DNA of 64,000 nt from Suilimivivens sp964507235 (GTDB lineage: Bacteria > Bacillota > Clostridia > Lachnospirales > Lachnospiraceae). The notes beneath the pieces were generated by a model, which was given only the letters and a program-made list of their open reading frames with translations, was not told where the DNA came from and searched no databases. How positions within the stretch are numbered: the stretch's first letter is position 1; each line of letters begins with the position of its first letter. The DNA is taken from positions 1-64,000 of the forward strand of contig CAZDPE010000001.1 of the NCBI GenBank assembly GCA_964507235.1, read 5' to 3'. Position numbers and translations under genes: made by a program. Below are positions 53,031-60,617 of the stretch, piece after piece.

Positions 53031-54059
53031 TTACCTCTCGACAGCCGCCTTCAGAATTTTTTCGCACAATTCTTCAAAGCTCATCCCTTCCGCTTCCGCT
53101 TCCTGCGGCAGAAGGGATGTGGGCGTCATACCGGGCAGCGTATTGGCTTCCAGACAGTAAATATCACCCTTTTCACCCATCATAAAGTCCATTCTTGCAT
53201 AGTTTTTTAACCGCAGTGCTTTAAAAGCAGCTTCTGCATAGCCCTGCATTTCCTTTGTTTTCTCATCGGAAAGCTCTGCAGGACAGGTTTCAATGGTGGA
53301 ACCTGCCTGATATTTATTTTTATAATCATAAAAACCCTGAAGCGGCGCAATTTCTATAACAGGAAGCGCCCTTCCGTCCATTACTCCAACCGAAAATTCA
53401 CGTCCCTTTATATACTGCTCGACAATGACCTCATCATCATATCGGAAGGCCTCCGCCAAAGCGCCTGCAAATTCTTCCTCCTTTGCCGCAATACTGACAC
53501 CTACGCTGGAGCCTCCGCAGCATGCCTTTACGATACAGGGAAAAGAAACCTTTTGCAAGGGCTTCTCTCCCCTTTTCAGGCGGATTCCTGCCGGGGCAGG
53601 TATTCCATGGCAGGCAAAAATGTCCTTGGTAAGCCCTTTATCCATGCACAAGGCCGAGCTGACATAATCTGTGCCGGTATATGTAATTCCCATTAAATCA
53701 AAGCATGCCTGAATCTTTCCGTTTTCCCCGTTTTCCCCATGAAGCGCCATAAATACTGCATCTGCGGCCTGACAAATGGCAATCACATTGGGGCCAAAGA
53801 AATTTTTATCCCCGTCACAGCGCATGGCCCTGATTTGTCCGATATCAGGATTATTCTCAGAAATCGCTCCCATTTCCTTTGCCCAATCCTCTTTTTTATC
53901 AAATATGGCGCTTACGTCATTTCCCGTATATCCGAGATAAACATCCAGTAAAATTGCCTTATGACCGTTCTTTTTAAGCGCTTTGTATATCATCGCTCCG
54001 GAGCTTAAGGAAACATCTCTCTCCGTGCTGATTCCTCCTGCCAAAACTACTATTTTCAT
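53031..54059 (-). CDS. ddl: D-alanine--D-alanine ligase
   Basis: Makes the D-Ala-D-Ala dipeptide. The ATG at 54059 (MKIVVLAGGISTERDVSL) is the family start with AAGGAG upstream; the frame runs to 54104. 342 residues with ATP-grasp blocks: ALHGENGENGKIQACFDLMGITYTG, FPCIVKACCGGSSVGVSIA, VEQYIKGREFSVGVMDG and C-terminal LEANTLPGMTPTSLLPQ. Directly upstream of murF. Confidence 0.95.
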   Translation of the reverse strand: MKIVVLAGGISTERDVSLSSGAMIYKALKKNGHKAILLDVYLGYTGNDVSAIFDKKEDWAKEMGAISENNPDIGQIRAMRCDGDKNFFGPNVIAICQAADAVFMALHGENGENGKIQACFDLMGITYTGTDYVSSALCMDKGLTKDIFACHGIPAPAGIRLKRGEKPLQKVSFPCIVKACCGGSSVGVSIAAKEEEFAGALAEAFRYDDEVIVEQYIKGREFSVGVMDGRALPVIEIAPLQGFYDYKNKYQAGSTIETCPAELSDEKTKEMQGYAEAAFKALRLKNYARMDFMMGEKGDIYCLEANTLPGMTPTSLLPQEAEAEGMSFEELCEKILKAAVER

Positions 54060-54175
54060 ACCCGATTTCTCCTTCCTCCCAATAGTCTTGCTTCCAATTG
54101 ACAAGATAAATTTTACAACTGCATTTTTCAGCCATAAAGGGAATAATATGCCTCTAACATTGCAAAAAATGCTGT

Positions 54176-55732
54176 TTACGACACCTTGCTGATAATTTCA
54201 CTGAGCATAAATATCAGCTTACTATCCGCGTCAAACTGTTTCATAATTCCCAGACTGCTGTCTATGCTTTCATAATTATTTTCACCCACATTGTCAATAT
54301 AACTGACCGCTTTACTGTTCCTGCCAAGAAAATAATGAAGATAATTTTCTATTATGGTTTCATATTCATGATTTGAGATAATATGATTGACTACTGTAAG
54401 ATACATCATCTCCAGAAGCATATCATTATTGTTGTCCTGCTCTATATTGCCGGAAGTAAAAAAAGGCGATTTTCTGGCATTCTCCGCAATATCTTCCGCA
54501 TACATCATAAGCATCTTCATAATATCCTCGCACAGTTCGACTGTAACCGGCTGTTTGGTCGCTATGTAGGTCACACATCCCAGCAACACGATTTCATCCA
54601 TCTGAGATTGATAATCACTGTCCCGCAGATAATTCGCAATGTATTTATGATAACTGCTCTGGCCTGCTGCCCGGTACAACTCCGCCGCAGCCGCAAATTC
54701 CCATTTATCAATTTCTCCGTCATCATGAAGCTGCGCATGCTTCCAGGCTCTGTCCGCTGCCTTCAGGCAATTGGTAGCATACTCCGTATCATAGTTTTGA
54801 TAAAGATAACTGAATTTGGCAAGTGCCATGGCAAATGCATTTTCAGCCTCAGGATTTGTCGGCTCCACATAACTGCCTGATGTTTTCACCGGATTATTTC
54901 CATTCTGCACATATACCGTTATACCGGCATATACCGCTCCGGTTTCCTGAACCTGCATTTTCAGCATCCATTCCACTTCGTATTTTATTTCATCCAGCAA
55001 ATCCGGCACGCCGTTTCCGCTTTCCGGAATCCCGGTGTCATCACCAAAAGCATCCCCATACAGTTCATAAGAAAGCAGCATAACAGACATGGCCTTTGCC
55101 GCTGCAGCCACATCCTTTTGTCCCCTCTCATCCTGATGCCAGCCACCCGATACATCCACACTTACGGAAGCATCCTCACGAAGCACGGCCTTTCCGGTAT
55201 GACAGGCATTATGTGCTTTCTCACCCGCATATTCTTCTGTCAGCGTCATTCCACAGCGATTATAATAATATTGCTTACACGCCGCATGAAAAATGCCGTC
55301 ATAAACGGAATCATCTATTGTAAACTGATAAGACCTTCCAAGCACCGGGGCTTCTATGTAATAAATTCCGGGCGTCTGAAATTCCGAAAAATCCCCATAA
55401 CCAATATATTCATCAAATTCCCCGTCATATCCCTTTTCCTCCGGAAAACCGGTAAATACAATCTTTCCGGTTTCCGCATCTACTATATGAAATAACTCAG
55501 GTATTTCATCGCCTTTAAGTACAGCCGTTTTCGTACTGTCCGCAGTGTACCCCAGCTGATTAATGAGTATGCCCGGGGTACTGACCGGGACCTCATAGGA
55601 TAGCACAGGTTCTTCCTCCATACTGGTAAAACTTATGCCGTTTTGATCTGCAGTTTCCTCTTCAGGCGCCTTATTACATCCGGGAAGCAATATGATACAA
55701 AGAAAGAAGCTTATGATTAATAATCTTTTCAA
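54176..55732 (-). CDS. GH9-like lipoprotein with altered active site
   Basis: Starts with TTG (AGGAGG lies upstream) and a lipoprotein signal ending LLPGC (Cys19). Residues about 55-140 are a cellulase N-terminal Ig-like domain (ILINQLGYTADSTKTAVL, GIYYIEAPVLGRSYQFTID). The rest is a GH9 six-hairpin barrel by pattern (YYYNRCGM, SGGWHQDERGQKDVAAAAKAM, DLLDEIKYEVEWMLKMQ, YLHYFLGRNSKAVSY). The usual catalytic DAGD after GGWY is replaced: Trp198 is followed by HQDER, and the late Glu-containing motif is not evident. It may bind rather than cut beta-glucans. 518 residues. Confidence 0.8.
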   Translation of the reverse strand: MKRLLIISFFLCIILLPGCNKAPEEETADQNGISFTSMEEEPVLSYEVPVSTPGILINQLGYTADSTKTAVLKGDEIPELFHIVDAETGKIVFTGFPEEKGYDGEFDEYIGYGDFSEFQTPGIYYIEAPVLGRSYQFTIDDSVYDGIFHAACKQYYYNRCGMTLTEEYAGEKAHNACHTGKAVLREDASVSVDVSGGWHQDERGQKDVAAAAKAMSVMLLSYELYGDAFGDDTGIPESGNGVPDLLDEIKYEVEWMLKMQVQETGAVYAGITVYVQNGNNPVKTSGSYVEPTNPEAENAFAMALAKFSYLYQNYDTEYATNCLKAADRAWKHAQLHDDGEIDKWEFAAAAELYRAAGQSSYHKYIANYLRDSDYQSQMDEIVLLGCVTYIATKQPVTVELCEDIMKMLMMYAEDIAENARKSPFFTSGNIEQDNNNDMLLEMMYLTVVNHIISNHEYETIIENYLHYFLGRNSKAVSYIDNVGENNYESIDSSLGIMKQFDADSKLIFMLSEIISKVS

Positions 55733-55802
55733 AACCCTTCCTCCTAACCTGCTAATGTCTGCTTTTGATTATACCTGTTTTTTTTCTGCTGGTAAAGAAA
55801 TA

Positions 55803-57017
55803 TTACTTTTGGCAAAATTTCTCGTCGCAATATGCAATTTCGCCATTTATCAGCGTGCACATGGTTTTTGTTGCTATTTCCATAGGATTTCCGCTGAAAA
55901 TGGCAATATCGGCATCCTTTCCCTGCTTCAGGCTGCCTACCCTTTCTTCCACGCCGCAGATTTGAGCCGGATATATAGTAATGGATTTCAGCGCCTCTTC
56001 TTTCTCCATTCCGGATTTTACTGCCAGCCCGGCGCAGATAGGCAATGCCTGTATCAGGCTTACCGGATGGTCTGTGGTAATGGCAGTCTTTATTCCCTTT
56101 TTATTCAGAATTCCCACTGTCTTAAAAGCCATGTTCTGCACTTCAATTTTATTCCTGCTGGCAAGGTCCGGTCCTACAATAGCAGGAAATCCTGACTCCT
56201 TCACTTCATCCGCTATCAGATGTCCTTCGCTGCAATGGTCAAGAGTCATCAGCAGATGATACTCCTTTGCAATTCTTATTGCCGTCAGAATATCGTCTGC
56301 GCGGTGAACATGAGCTTTTAAGGGTATTTTTCTTTCAAGCACAGGAATCCAGCACTCATATTTGAAATCCAGTTCATCCGGTTCCATTCCTTTTTGCTTT
56401 TTCTCCGCATATCTGACAGCTTTAAAAAGCTCTTCCCTGAGCATAGCGGCTATTGCCATTCTGGTGGACGGCGATTTCCCCTGTCCGCTGTAATTAACCT
56501 TGGGATTTTCCCCAAATGCAATTTTCATGGCGGCAGGATTTTTCACAATCAGCTTATCGATACTTCTTCCATGGGTCTTTACAAAAACAAAAGTACCCCC
56601 TGCCACATTGGAACTTCCCGGTCCGATCATGGCCGAGGTAATCCCTGCCCGAACCGCATCATCAAAGGCCGCGTCCATCGGATTAATTGCATCAACAGCG
56701 CGAAGATAAGGCGTAATGGGATTTACTGTTTCATTACAGTCATCTCCTTCCATTCCCTTCTTTTCTTCCGTAATCCCCATATGGCAATGGGCTTCTATTA
56801 AACCAGGCATCACGATGCAGCCTGATGCATCAATAATCTGCGCCGCGCCCTCTGTCCATATTCTTCTTTCCGCATTCCGCATAAAAGAATCCGGAACCGG
56901 AGTCCTGTCTTCCATAGACCCCAGTTCCCTGATTTTTCCATTTTCAATACTGACATATCCGTTTTCCCATGTACTTCCTTCCATGGTAATGACTTTTCCG
57001 CCGATTATATATAACAT
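55803..57017 (-). CDS. Amidohydrolase family protein
   Basis: A 404-residue metal-dependent hydrolase of the imidazolonepropionase-like group. Motifs: VMPGLIEAHCHMG (metal HxH), AGITSAMIGPGSSNVAGG, a metal-lysine region near KAHVHRADDI, LDHCSEGHLI, and TTDHPVSL with the catalytic Asp. The C-terminal composite domain closes with VGSLKQGKDADIAIFSGNP. No signal peptide. The substrate cannot be named; family members cut cyclic amides or dipeptides. It is between spoIIQ-like and the GH9-like gene without clear linkage. Confidence 0.85.
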   Translation of the reverse strand: MLYIIGGKVITMEGSTWENGYVSIENGKIRELGSMEDRTPVPDSFMRNAERRIWTEGAAQIIDASGCIVMPGLIEAHCHMGITEEKKGMEGDDCNETVNPITPYLRAVDAINPMDAAFDDAVRAGITSAMIGPGSSNVAGGTFVFVKTHGRSIDKLIVKNPAAMKIAFGENPKVNYSGQGKSPSTRMAIAAMLREELFKAVRYAEKKQKGMEPDELDFKYECWIPVLERKIPLKAHVHRADDILTAIRIAKEYHLLMTLDHCSEGHLIADEVKESGFPAIVGPDLASRNKIEVQNMAFKTVGILNKKGIKTAITTDHPVSLIQALPICAGLAVKSGMEKEEALKSITIYPAQICGVEERVGSLKQGKDADIAIFSGNPMEIATKTMCTLINGEIAYCDEKFCQK

Positions 57018-57039
57018 CTGCCGTTTTTACACCTTTCCG

Positions 57040-57906
57040 TTAATTCAGTCTTGACATAGGATTCACCGGTTCCCCGTCCTTAGTCAGTTTGAAATAAACA
57101 TTGGTTCCTTCTACACTGTAATATTTGGTGGGCGCTGCAACCTGGGCAATCATATCACCCATGGATACATAGCTTCCTTCTGAAACCAAAATTCCCTCAA
57201 GCTGTCCATAGGTAATTTCATAGCCATTCCCCAGCTCCATTGTAATTCCTTTGCCTATCTGTGCATCTTCAAATACAGAAGTCACTTTTCCTGCTGCGGC
57301 TGCTGTTATCATATCCCCTTCATTTGCCTGAATGATAATTGCCGGATTATACTTATACTGTTCAAGAGTAGGAAAATAAACTGTTTTATCCATACTGTAG
57401 TTCACCAGAATGTTTCCTACCACCGGCCATACAAGGGAATCATTATCCCCGAAAGTAAGGGTAGGCTGCATTGCTGTTGATATGGCAGGAGTATCTGCTT
57501 CATCCTGCGGGGCATCTTCATCTGCTGACTTTTCCTGCAATGTTTTACTGTTATTTTCACCGGATTCATCACTTCCCTCCGACATGCTTTTACTTTCCGA
57601 CAAATCCGGATTTTCTACGTTTCCGGAATTTGTTTCCTGAAAATAAGGGTCATAGTCCAAATCATCCGCAGGCACCGAATTTTCTGTTACATTTTCCGCA
57701 ACCTTCAATTCCTCATTATCTGCCATGCCTGCTGCCGTGCTGTTTTCAATCTGGCTCAAATCCACTATATATCCATCATCCTGAGTGCTGTCATCTGAGC
57801 GAAGCCAAAGACCAGTTGCTGTAAGGGCACCTAATACAATTATCGAAGACGCAGCCATAACTATGCGTTCCTTTGAAAAGTTTTTTCTTCTTACTCTTCT
57901 TTTCAT
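57040..57906 (-). CDS. spoIIQ: SpoIIQ-like M23-fold protein
   Basis: Forespore membrane protein that bridges to mother-cell SpoIIIAH during engulfment. 288 residues: basic head, one membrane helix (about 14-34), an acidic serine-rich linker, and a degenerate LytM/M23 domain from about 150 (VWPVVGNILVNYSMDKTVYFPTLEQYK, AAAAGKVTSVFEDAQIGKGITMELGNGYEITYGQL). The zinc ligands of active LytM enzymes (HxxxD and HxH) are missing: the last becomes VYFKL. Its position next to spoIID supports the SpoIIQ name over an active endopeptidase. Confidence 0.83.
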   Translation of the reverse strand: MKRRVRRKNFSKERIVMAASSIIVLGALTATGLWLRSDDSTQDDGYIVDLSQIENSTAAGMADNEELKVAENVTENSVPADDLDYDPYFQETNSGNVENPDLSESKSMSEGSDESGENNSKTLQEKSADEDAPQDEADTPAISTAMQPTLTFGDNDSLVWPVVGNILVNYSMDKTVYFPTLEQYKYNPAIIIQANEGDMITAAAAGKVTSVFEDAQIGKGITMELGNGYEITYGQLEGILVSEGSYVSMGDMIAQVAAPTKYYSVEGTNVYFKLTKDGEPVNPMSRLN

Positions 57907-57983
57907 ATTTTATCTCTCCAATCTTCTTACTTTCCACAATACATAATTTCAAAGAATATTTTTTTACTTATTCTCCTTATGGA

Positions 57984-58012
57984 TAGTTTTGCCCTTTTTT
58001 TCTACTTTATTC
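57984..58012 (-). promoter_or_regulatory. Possible sigma-F-type promoter of the spoIIQ-like gene
   Basis: On the minus strand GGCAAAACTA (57984-57993) fits the sigma-F -10 pattern GGnnAnAnTR, and GAATA (58008-58012) is one mismatch from the GYATA -35 with a 14-nt spacer. It lies about 75 nt before the ATG. spoIIQ is sigma-F controlled in Bacillus, so the match makes sense. Confidence 0.4.
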
Positions 58013-58032
58013 AAAAGATTGGATAATCCCTG

Positions 58033-59058
58033 TTACTCTGCTTTGGTCAACGCAGTTCCGGGGAAAAAGTATTCCAGAATTTCCGGATATTCGCTTCCTT
58101 CTGCCGCCATTTCATTTGCTGCAAACTGACTCATTCCCAGTCCATGCCCGGCACCTTTTACCATAAAAATCAATATTTCATTTTCCTTTTTAACTTCAAA
58201 ATCCGAAGAAGGAAGATTAAGTTCATAACGCAGTTCCTCACACGATATCCATTTTTCATGATATTTTAAAAAAAGCGAATAACCCGCATGATCCCTGATA
58301 ATTGTCATTCCCGTTTGCTCATCTTCCACTTCGCTTCCATTCATAAATTCCTGCACTGCATCATCTTTTTGGGAATCCATTCTATCCCATACTCTTTCAA
58401 ATTCTTCCACTGAATATTCCATCTCATTTAAATAATTTTCAGACAGAAAATCCCTGCTGCACGTCACTTCCGATAAATAAGGATATTCGTCCGTCTTTAA
58501 AACTTCCTTCGCACTTCTGGTTTTTCCATTGCTGACAGAAAAGTATGCTCCGTAAGCAGGCTTACCTTCATATTCCAAATAAATTCCTCTGGTCTCAGAT
58601 ACTGCACTGAAACATTTCTGCGGTACAATTTTATTTCCGTATTGCTCATCAGCTGCCGCAATTTCCTTGTCGGATTGTGAAATCAGATTTGTACGGATTA
58701 ACACTGCCTGGGCTTTTAATGCTTCCATTTCATATTCTTCCCCCATTGTCCTGGAAAGCAAATCAGCTATATAAATTTCCAAAGGAATTCTTTCCAAGCC
58801 TACTGCAGTTTTATTTATTACTGTATAACTGCTGTCCTTAAGCTGTTCTTTTACCATTTCATCAACACCTGCATCTGCAGACTCACCTTTCATGTTACCA
58901 AACAGAGAGGTTATAATATAAGGAATGATTAATAATAGCAAAAGAACCGTACCAAGATTTTTAACAGAAATCCTGATGCGGTTCTTGCTGCTAAGGCTGC
59001 CGGATGTACTGCGGCAGCTTTTATTTTTGACATTTTGAAAGACTCTAAGTTTATTCAT
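58033..59058 (-). CDS. spoIID: SpoIID/LytB-domain protein
   Basis: In Bacillus SpoIID is a lytic transglycosylase that thins peptidoglycan during forespore engulfment. The ATG at 59058 has AGAGGTG 5 nt upstream; the frame opens to 59091. 341 residues: membrane helix (about 36-53), then the SpoIID domain with IPLEIYIADLLSRTMGEEYEMEALKAQAVLIRT and a C-terminal MVKGAGHGLGMSQFAANEMA. The catalytic glutamate expected three residues before the EMP position reads Thr104 (RTM) by my alignment. The spoIID-spoIIQ pairing is standard in clostridia. Confidence 0.88.
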   Translation of the reverse strand: MNKLRVFQNVKNKSCRSTSGSLSSKNRIRISVKNLGTVLLLLLIIPYIITSLFGNMKGESADAGVDEMVKEQLKDSSYTVINKTAVGLERIPLEIYIADLLSRTMGEEYEMEALKAQAVLIRTNLISQSDKEIAAADEQYGNKIVPQKCFSAVSETRGIYLEYEGKPAYGAYFSVSNGKTRSAKEVLKTDEYPYLSEVTCSRDFLSENYLNEMEYSVEEFERVWDRMDSQKDDAVQEFMNGSEVEDEQTGMTIIRDHAGYSLFLKYHEKWISCEELRYELNLPSSDFEVKKENEILIFMVKGAGHGLGMSQFAANEMAAEGSEYPEILEYFFPGTALTKAE

Positions 59059-59120
59059 AAGGCACCTCTTACACATCTTATGCAAGGGCACCGGTTATTC
59101 ATGACAACAGGAAATTAAAA

Positions 59121-60287
59121 TTAAACAGCCTGATTATATTTAGCCACATCCACGTGCTGAATACTTCCCGCCGTTCCATTTTCATACAGGAAAAAACCTG
59201 TATTCCGAATAGCTCCGCGTGTACTGTTATCCTGACCTGTCAGGGTAAAATCGGTTGCGATATTCTGCAGGCAGATAGCGCCGACTCCTTTTTCCGCTAA
59301 AGACACCAGCTGCTCATTTCCATTTTCATCCATGGCCCAGATTTTCAGCTTACTGAAGATTCCATCACCCTCGTCAATAAAGCCGTTGCCATCGTCATCA
59401 TATGCCGCAAGGTCAGCAAATCCGTTTCCTGACTGGGTTCCGAAAAGCTCATTGCCGTCATTAATAATGCCATCACCGTTTTTGTCAAGCGCCAGATAGC
59501 CGCTTCCCGCAGCCAGTCTGCTTATCTCATCCTTTTCACCATCCCCATCGATATCGAAATAGAATGTCTGGTCAGAAAGTTCCGCAATATTACCTTCCAG
59601 ATTGATAACAAGAGGATCGCACATGGAAACGCTTCTCGCCGCATAATTTTCTTCATAGTACTCCTGAAAGCTGCGGCTCATAACAAGATTTAAGTTGAAA
59701 TCAATTTCTCTGCCGTCAGCGCACTTTACCGTTCCCTGAGCCGTGTAGGCTGTATTTTCGGTTTCTTCAAAATAATATTGCCTGCTGAAAGTAAAAGTCT
59801 GCATATTGGCAGTCAATGTGGGAAAGGTGGTTACATTCAGCAGCTTATTAACGGCTGTCTGAAGATTTTCTCCTCCGGCCACATCGTTTTCTATCGTATT
59901 CTCTGATGTGTTTCCCAGATAACTCTGACCCTGCAGACCTCTTTTTCTAAAGAATAAAATATCCATTAAAAACTCAAGGCACTGTTTCTTAATGTTATAA
60001 AGCTGTTTTCTGGTTTCTTCAGCTTCCGGCGTTCTTATGTTTCTTGTACGCAGCGTCTGTTTTGACTTCATCTCTTCCAGGGCTTTTGCCAGGTATTCTT
60101 CCGCACTGCCCTTTTTTGCCTGACCTGTTTCATCCTTCTCAGGCTGCAACAGATTTCCAAACAGGCTGCCGGTTCCGTCCGCAATCCCCTGTCCTGCATC
60201 TGTTATTGTAACTTTTGTCACTCTTCCTGCTGTGGAAGAATATGTTCTTTCGGATTCCATTCCTATCACACTGGAATCAATTCGCAT
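59121..60287 (-). CDS. Protein with EF-hand/dockerin-like calcium loops
   Basis: 388 residues without signal peptide or membrane segment. The first 110 residues are charged and partly disordered. After about residue 230 come three or more DxDxDG calcium-loop motifs: FDIDGDGEKDEI, LDKNGDGIINDGNELFG, YDDDGNGFIDEGDGIF, then KLKIWAMDENGNEQ. This C-terminal pattern recurs in many bacterial proteins of unknown role, often secreted or surface-linked. A strong AAAGGAGG precedes the ATG. Export without a signal would need another route; the function is not known. Confidence 0.7.
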   Translation of the reverse strand: MRIDSSVIGMESERTYSSTAGRVTKVTITDAGQGIADGTGSLFGNLLQPEKDETGQAKKGSAEEYLAKALEEMKSKQTLRTRNIRTPEAEETRKQLYNIKKQCLEFLMDILFFRKRGLQGQSYLGNTSENTIENDVAGGENLQTAVNKLLNVTTFPTLTANMQTFTFSRQYYFEETENTAYTAQGTVKCADGREIDFNLNLVMSRSFQEYYEENYAARSVSMCDPLVINLEGNIAELSDQTFYFDIDGDGEKDEISRLAAGSGYLALDKNGDGIINDGNELFGTQSGNGFADLAAYDDDGNGFIDEGDGIFSKLKIWAMDENGNEQLVSLAEKGVGAICLQNIATDFTLTGQDNSTRGAIRNTGFFLYENGTAGSIQHVDVAKYNQAV

Positions 60288-60350
60288 TTAGCCTCCTTTG
60301 CTGTTTACACCCTGTTTTCTGATATCATTTCACGTGCACGGGAAAACAAA

Positions 60351-60430
60351 ACGGATGGTATTCCTTAAGCGCTGTGCTTACCAAACGGCGGACGCTTTAC
60401 GAACCGCTTTATTGGACAAATACCATCCGT
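60351..60430 (-). other. Structured inverted repeat in the leader of the EF-hand gene
   Basis: A perfect 12-bp inverted repeat, ACGGATGGTATT (60351-60362) and AATACCATCCGT (60419-60430), encloses 56 nt. The enclosed part can form two more short hairpins (GCGG...CCGC and AAGC...GCTT), giving a three-way junction. On the minus strand the closing stem is followed by TTTTGTTTT. It lies 64 nt upstream of the EF-hand gene and about 190 nt after the hydratase gene. It may be a terminator with a large loop, an attenuator or a leader RNA. The rest of 60288-60617 shows no gene. Confidence 0.6.
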
Positions 60431-60617
60431 GGCTAAACTGTATTCATTCTTGTTTCAAAGACTGCTATCCGGCCTTGATAACTGCCTTTGTAAACTATAT
60501 ATCGGACACTCCCCGAAAATCTTTAGTTTGTTTACATAAAATTTCGTTACATGAATCAGACGGCTTATGACAGCTTTTATTGATTTATCTGCCCGCCGCC
60601 TGTTATACTTTTATTCC

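Noticed and set aside
59059..59120. Possible sigma-E promoter before spoIID (CATAAGAT with GAATA upstream)
   Set aside because: The spacing between the two boxes is too short for sigma-E and the -10 would sit almost on the ribosome binding site.
60298..60570. 90-codon plus-strand frame in the gap before the hydratase gene
   Set aside because: It spans the inverted repeat, has no ribosome binding site and resembles no protein.
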